From: an uncultured Collinsella sp.
GTDB taxonomy: Bacteria; Actinomycetota; Coriobacteriia; Coriobacteriales; Coriobacteriaceae
Length of the DNA stretch: 8,865 bases
Direction of reading: 5' to 3'
NCBI GenBank assembly: GCA_902478825.1
Contig: CABSMK010000064.1
Location: forward strand, 1-8,865
Below, one piece after another: positions 6,539 through 8,865 of the stretch (positions within the stretch are counted from its first letter, which is position 1; each line of letters starts with the position of its first letter). The position numbers were made by a program, and so were the translations under genes. The notes under the pieces are model-generated. The model saw nothing but the letters and a program-made list of their open reading frames with translations. It was not told the DNA's origin and did no database searches.

Positions 6539-7921
6539 ATGATCATTACTCTGTGTGGTGGCGGATCCACCTTTACCCCCGGCATCGTCAAGTCCATCGC
6601 CCTGCGCAAGGACGAGCTCGACGTTGACGAGATTCGTCTGTACGACATCAACGAGGAGCGCCAGCGCAAGATTGGCGTGCTCGTGGACTGGATTCTGCAC
6701 GAGGACCTTGGCCTGGACATCAAGCTCACGGTGACCACCGACAAGGAGACGGCTTTCACCGACGCGAGCTTCGTGTTTGCCCAGATGCGCGTGGGCGGCT
6801 ACGCCATGCGCGAGCAGGACGAGAAGATTCCGCTGCGTCACGGCTGCGTGGGTCAGGAGACTTGCGGTTGCGGCGGCCTTGCCTACGGCATGCGCACCAT
6901 CTTCCCCATGGTCGAGCTGATCGATGACGTTGAGAAGTACGCCAAGAAGGACTACTGGATTCTCAACTACTCCAACCCTGCCGCCATCGTCTCCGAGGGC
7001 TGCCGTGTGCTGCGTCCCAACGCTCGCATCATCAACATCTGCGACATGCCGATCGCGATCATCGACGTGGTTTGCGCCGCGCTCGATATCGACAAGAAGG
7101 ATGTTGAGTACGATTACTTTGGCCTCAACCACTTTGGTTGGTTCACCTCGATCCGCCACAAGGGCGAGGAGGTGCTCCCGCAGCTGCGCGAGTACATCAA
7201 GGAGCATGAGATTCTGCTGCCCGATTCTTACCTCAAGGGCATGGGCTCGCTCATGGCAAAGAAGCCCGAGGAGACCGCCGACGAGCATCCCGAGCAGAAC
7301 CGCCACACTAAGGGCAGCTGGTACTACGTCTGGAAGGGCGAGTACGAGATCATGGAGTGCTTCCCGGAGTATCTGCCCAATACGTATCTGAACTACTACC
7401 TGCAGCAGAAGGAGTTCGTCGAGCATTCCAACCCCGAGCGCACCCGTGCTAACGAGGTTGAGGAGACGCGCGAGAAGAACCTCTTCGACGGCATCGACCA
7501 CTACGAGAAGGCGGGCGAGATCGACGAGAGCACGTTCTATGCGGGCAGCCACGGCGACTGGATTGCCGACCTGGCTATCGCTCTGAAGAACGACACCAAG
7601 CAGCGCTTCCTGGTCATTTGCGAGAACAAGGGCGCTATCCCCAACATGCCCTACGACGCTATGGTCGAGCTGCCTGCCTACATTGGCAAGAACGGCCCCG
7701 AGGTCATCAGCCGCGACAACATTCCTCTGTTCCAGCAGGGCCTTATGATGCAGCAGCTGAACTCCGAGAAGCTCGTGGTCGAGGCTACGATCGAGGGTTC
7801 GTACGAGAAGGCGCTCAAGGCCTTCACGCTGAACAAGACCGTGCCGTCGATGAAGGTCGCCAAGGAAGTTCTCGACGACATGATCGAGGCTAACAAGGGT
7901 TACTGGCCCGAGCTTAAGTAA
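6539..7921 (+). CDS. GH4 family 6-phospho-alpha-glucosidase
   Basis: Cytoplasmic NAD- and Mn-dependent glycosidase of 460 aa that cleaves 6-phospho-alpha-glucosides (such as maltose 6'-phosphate) into glucose 6-phosphate and a sugar, by the redox-elimination mechanism of family GH4. The NAD-binding loop is GGGSTFTPG at 7-15. Also visible are GQETCGCGG, NYSNPAA (143-149), ICDMPI with metal ligand C168 and the catalytic-acid candidate D169, and GLNHFGW with metal ligand H198. The tyrosine of WYYVW (Y262 or Y263) matches the position of the base Y265 in GlvA. CDMP rather than CNVP at this site is a mark of alpha-specific members (GlvA, MalH, AglB) as I know the family. AAGGAG at 6524-6529, inside the end of the EIICB gene, lies 9 nt before ATG 6539. 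The 3-nt intergenic gap implies co-translation with the transporter that makes its substrate. Confidence 0.96.
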   Translation: MIITLCGGGSTFTPGIVKSIALRKDELDVDEIRLYDINEERQRKIGVLVDWILHEDLGLDIKLTVTTDKETAFTDASFVFAQMRVGGYAMREQDEKIPLRHGCVGQETCGCGGLAYGMRTIFPMVELIDDVEKYAKKDYWILNYSNPAAIVSEGCRVLRPNARIINICDMPIAIIDVVCAALDIDKKDVEYDYFGLNHFGWFTSIRHKGEEVLPQLREYIKEHEILLPDSYLKGMGSLMAKKPEETADEHPEQNRHTKGSWYYVWKGEYEIMECFPEYLPNTYLNYYLQQKEFVEHSNPERTRANEVEETREKNLFDGIDHYEKAGEIDESTFYAGSHGDWIADLAIALKNDTKQRFLVICENKGAIPNMPYDAMVELPAYIGKNGPEVISRDNIPLFQQGLMMQQLNSEKLVVEATIEGSYEKALKAFTLNKTVPSMKVAKEVLDDMIEANKGYWPELK

Positions 7922-7953
7922 AAGCAACAGGGTCGCTGACCGCATACCTAGAG

Positions 7954-7997
7954 CAATGCCCCGTCCACGTGATTGCGTGGGCGGGGCATTGTCGTTT
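7954..7997 (+). terminator. Terminator at the end of the PTS/GH4 operon
   Basis: The arms 7954-7969 and 7976-7991 pair over 16 bp, with one G-T wobble, around a 6-nt loop. TCGTTT follows, so the U-tract is short and interrupted while the GC-rich stem is very strong. It starts 32 nt after the GH4 stop codon. Confidence 0.85.
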
Positions 7998-8016
7998 GGT
8001 AACGCGTTTTACCAAA
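7995..8016. promoter_or_regulatory. Candidate operator: 8-bp inverted repeat upstream of the oxidoreductase
   Basis: TTTGGTAA (7995-8002) and TTACCAAA (8009-8016) form a perfect inverted repeat around the 6-nt spacer CGCGTT. Such symmetric sites are typical of dimeric repressors. It lies directly after the operon terminator and about 160 bp before the next gene. No regulator gene is adjacent, so the partner is unknown. Confidence 0.35.
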
Positions 8017-8092
8017 TATGGCATTTATCTGCGGTAATGTTCTATTTCACCGCTGAGGGTGACATTTCATGCCGCCTGCCGAACTGCGTGGA

Positions 8093-8156
8093 GACCTAAC
8101 AACTTTTTAGGTCAGTGTTGTGCGTGTAGCAATTTCGCCCGGCCTCGCCTCCGGGC
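8093..8156. promoter_or_regulatory. Hairpin-forming sequences in the leader of the oxidoreductase gene
   Basis: GACCTAA (8093-8099) and TTAGGTC (8107-8113) are a perfect 7-bp inverted repeat with a 7-nt spacer. GCCCGG (8137-8142) and CCGGGC (8151-8156) form a second 6-bp hairpin with an 8-nt loop. Both lie within 90 bp of the start codon at 8178. They could be operator sites or RNA structures in the leader; neither has a U-tract. Function is not visible. Confidence 0.25.
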
Positions 8157-8177
8157 TGCCATGTGAGAGGGGATCTT

Positions 8178-8865
8178 ATGGCTCGACTGCATGTAATGGA
8201 ACGCAGCCACGCTCAGGCCGTCATGGACGACCTGCACGATGCGCTCGGACGTCGTCTGGCGGTGAGTTCGCTCGCCCCGTGTCCCGTCGAGTTTACGGCG
8301 GCGCTCGTCAACCTGTGCTCCACCCAGAGCTGCGGCAAGTGCACTCCCTGCCGTGTGGGCCTGAGCGCGCTAAGCGACCTGCTCGCCGATGTGCTCGAAG
8401 GGCGTGCCGATGAGTCTACGCTCAATCTGATCGAGCGTACGGCCCGCACCATCTACCTTTCGAGTGACTGCGCCATCGGTTACGAGGCCGGCGCCATGGC
8501 ACTCACGGCTATTCGTGGCTTTCGCGACGATTTTGAGCACCACATCCGCGAGCACTCCTGCGGCTTTGACCGCGAGGCTCGCGTCCCGTGTGTCTCGGGC
8601 TGCCCGGCGCACGTCGACATTCCTGGTTACATCTCGCTCGTCGAGGCAGGCCGTTATGCCGACGCCGTCAAGGTCATCCGCAAGAACAACCCGCTACCGC
8701 TCGTCTGTGGCCTGGTGTGCGAGCATCCCTGCGAGATGCATTGCCGCCGTGGCATGGTCGACGATCCCATGAATATCCTCGCCCTCAAGCGTTTTGCCGT
8801 TGAGCACAGTGACCTCAACGACCACAAGCCGCATGTGGCGGACAACACCGGTACTGTCTCTTATA
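8178..8865 (+). CDS. NuoF-type [4Fe-4S] domain fused to GltD-like FAD/NAD(P) oxidoreductase (3' truncated)
   Basis: The first 229 residues are present and the frame is still open at the right edge. Residues about 40-120 resemble the C-terminal iron-sulfur domain of NADH dehydrogenase NuoF/HydB: SCGKCTPCRVG supplies C52, C55 and C58, with a fourth cysteine, C98, in SSDCAIG. Residues about 130-215 match the N-terminal iron-sulfur domain of glutamate synthase small subunit (GltD) and related enzymes: C138 and C142 in CVSGCPAHVDIPGY, then C177, C181, C185 and C189 in VCGLVCEHPCEMHC. The FAD and NAD(P) domains expected next lie outside the window. No FMN-binding NuoF core precedes the first cluster. 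It is probably a cytoplasmic electron-transfer subunit working with a hydrogenase, formate dehydrogenase or NADH/ferredoxin enzyme, but the partner genes are not visible. ATG 8178 is preferred, preceded by GAGAGGGGA at 8165-8173. Confidence 0.9.
   Translation, partial: MARLHVMERSHAQAVMDDLHDALGRRLAVSSLAPCPVEFTAALVNLCSTQSCGKCTPCRVGLSALSDLLADVLEGRADESTLNLIERTARTIYLSSDCAIGYEAGAMALTAIRGFRDDFEHHIREHSCGFDREARVPCVSGCPAHVDIPGYISLVEAGRYADAVKVIRKNNPLPLVCGLVCEHPCEMHCRRGMVDDPMNILALKRFAVEHSDLNDHKPHVADNTGTVSY

Noticed and set aside
4859..7945. A 1028-codon open frame on the minus strand across the EIICB and GH4 genes
   Set aside because: It is antisense to two genes with clear catalytic and transport motifs. 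Its translation is Leu/Val/Asp/His-rich with no recognisable domain, as expected when codons of GC-rich genes are read backwards. It has no supported start.
1..8865. CRISPR arrays, tRNA or rRNA genes
   Set aside because: No regularly spaced direct repeats and no cloverleaf or rRNA-like sequence were recognised on reading either strand.

Overview
The window reads as a chromosomal segment from a GC-rich anaerobic actinobacterium, most likely Coriobacteriia and perhaps Collinsella. This is inferred from GC-rich third codon positions, strong Shine-Dalgarno sites, an EFR1-type flavodoxin/ferredoxin, a GH4 sugar phosphatase-type hydrolase with a PTS, and an iron-sulfur oxidoreductase fusion. The genus was not tested against any database. 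All supported genes lie on the + strand.

Layout. (1) Positions 1-1628 hold a DEAD-box RNA helicase whose N-terminus lies outside the window, ending in a long Arg/Gly-rich tail and a strong terminator. (2) Positions 1629-2248 are non-coding and contain a candidate small element with 26-nt interrupted terminal inverted repeats (1803-2039) and a degenerate repeat unit (2140-2166). (3) Positions 2249-3010 encode an EFR1-family flavodoxin plus two [4Fe-4S] clusters, standing alone. (4) Positions 3023-3166 form a 144-bp near-perfect palindrome, a foldback or REP/MITE-like element whose arm motif resembles the unit upstream of EFR1. (5) Positions 3167-3433 look like the control region of a sugar operon: three phased TACCG repeats, a divergent antiterminator hairpin, and a mutually exclusive terminator-like hairpin. 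(6) Positions 3434-7921 carry that operon: free-standing PTS IIA (glucose family), a LicT/BglG-type PRD antiterminator, an alpha-glucoside-type PTS EIICB, and a GH4 6-phospho-alpha-glucosidase, closed by a 16-bp-stem terminator. (7) Positions 8178-8865 hold the start of an iron-sulfur/flavin oxidoreductase that runs off the right edge.

How the operon likely works (inference from families): EIICB imports a maltose-like alpha-glucoside and phosphorylates it on its own IIB cysteine, using phosphate supplied in trans by the separate IIA. The GH4 enzyme then splits the 6-phospho-disaccharide into glucose 6-phosphate and a sugar. The PRD protein, whose activity is set by phosphorylation of four conserved histidines, would bind the leader RNA at about 3317-3353 and prevent formation of the 3346-3408 hairpin. 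The leader architecture and the gene order support each other.

The most interesting non-coding signals are the 144-bp palindrome, the related unit on the other side of the EFR1 gene, the 1803-2039 element, and the divergent antiterminator leader. I see no clear evidence of a wholly new biological system in the protein-coding genes.
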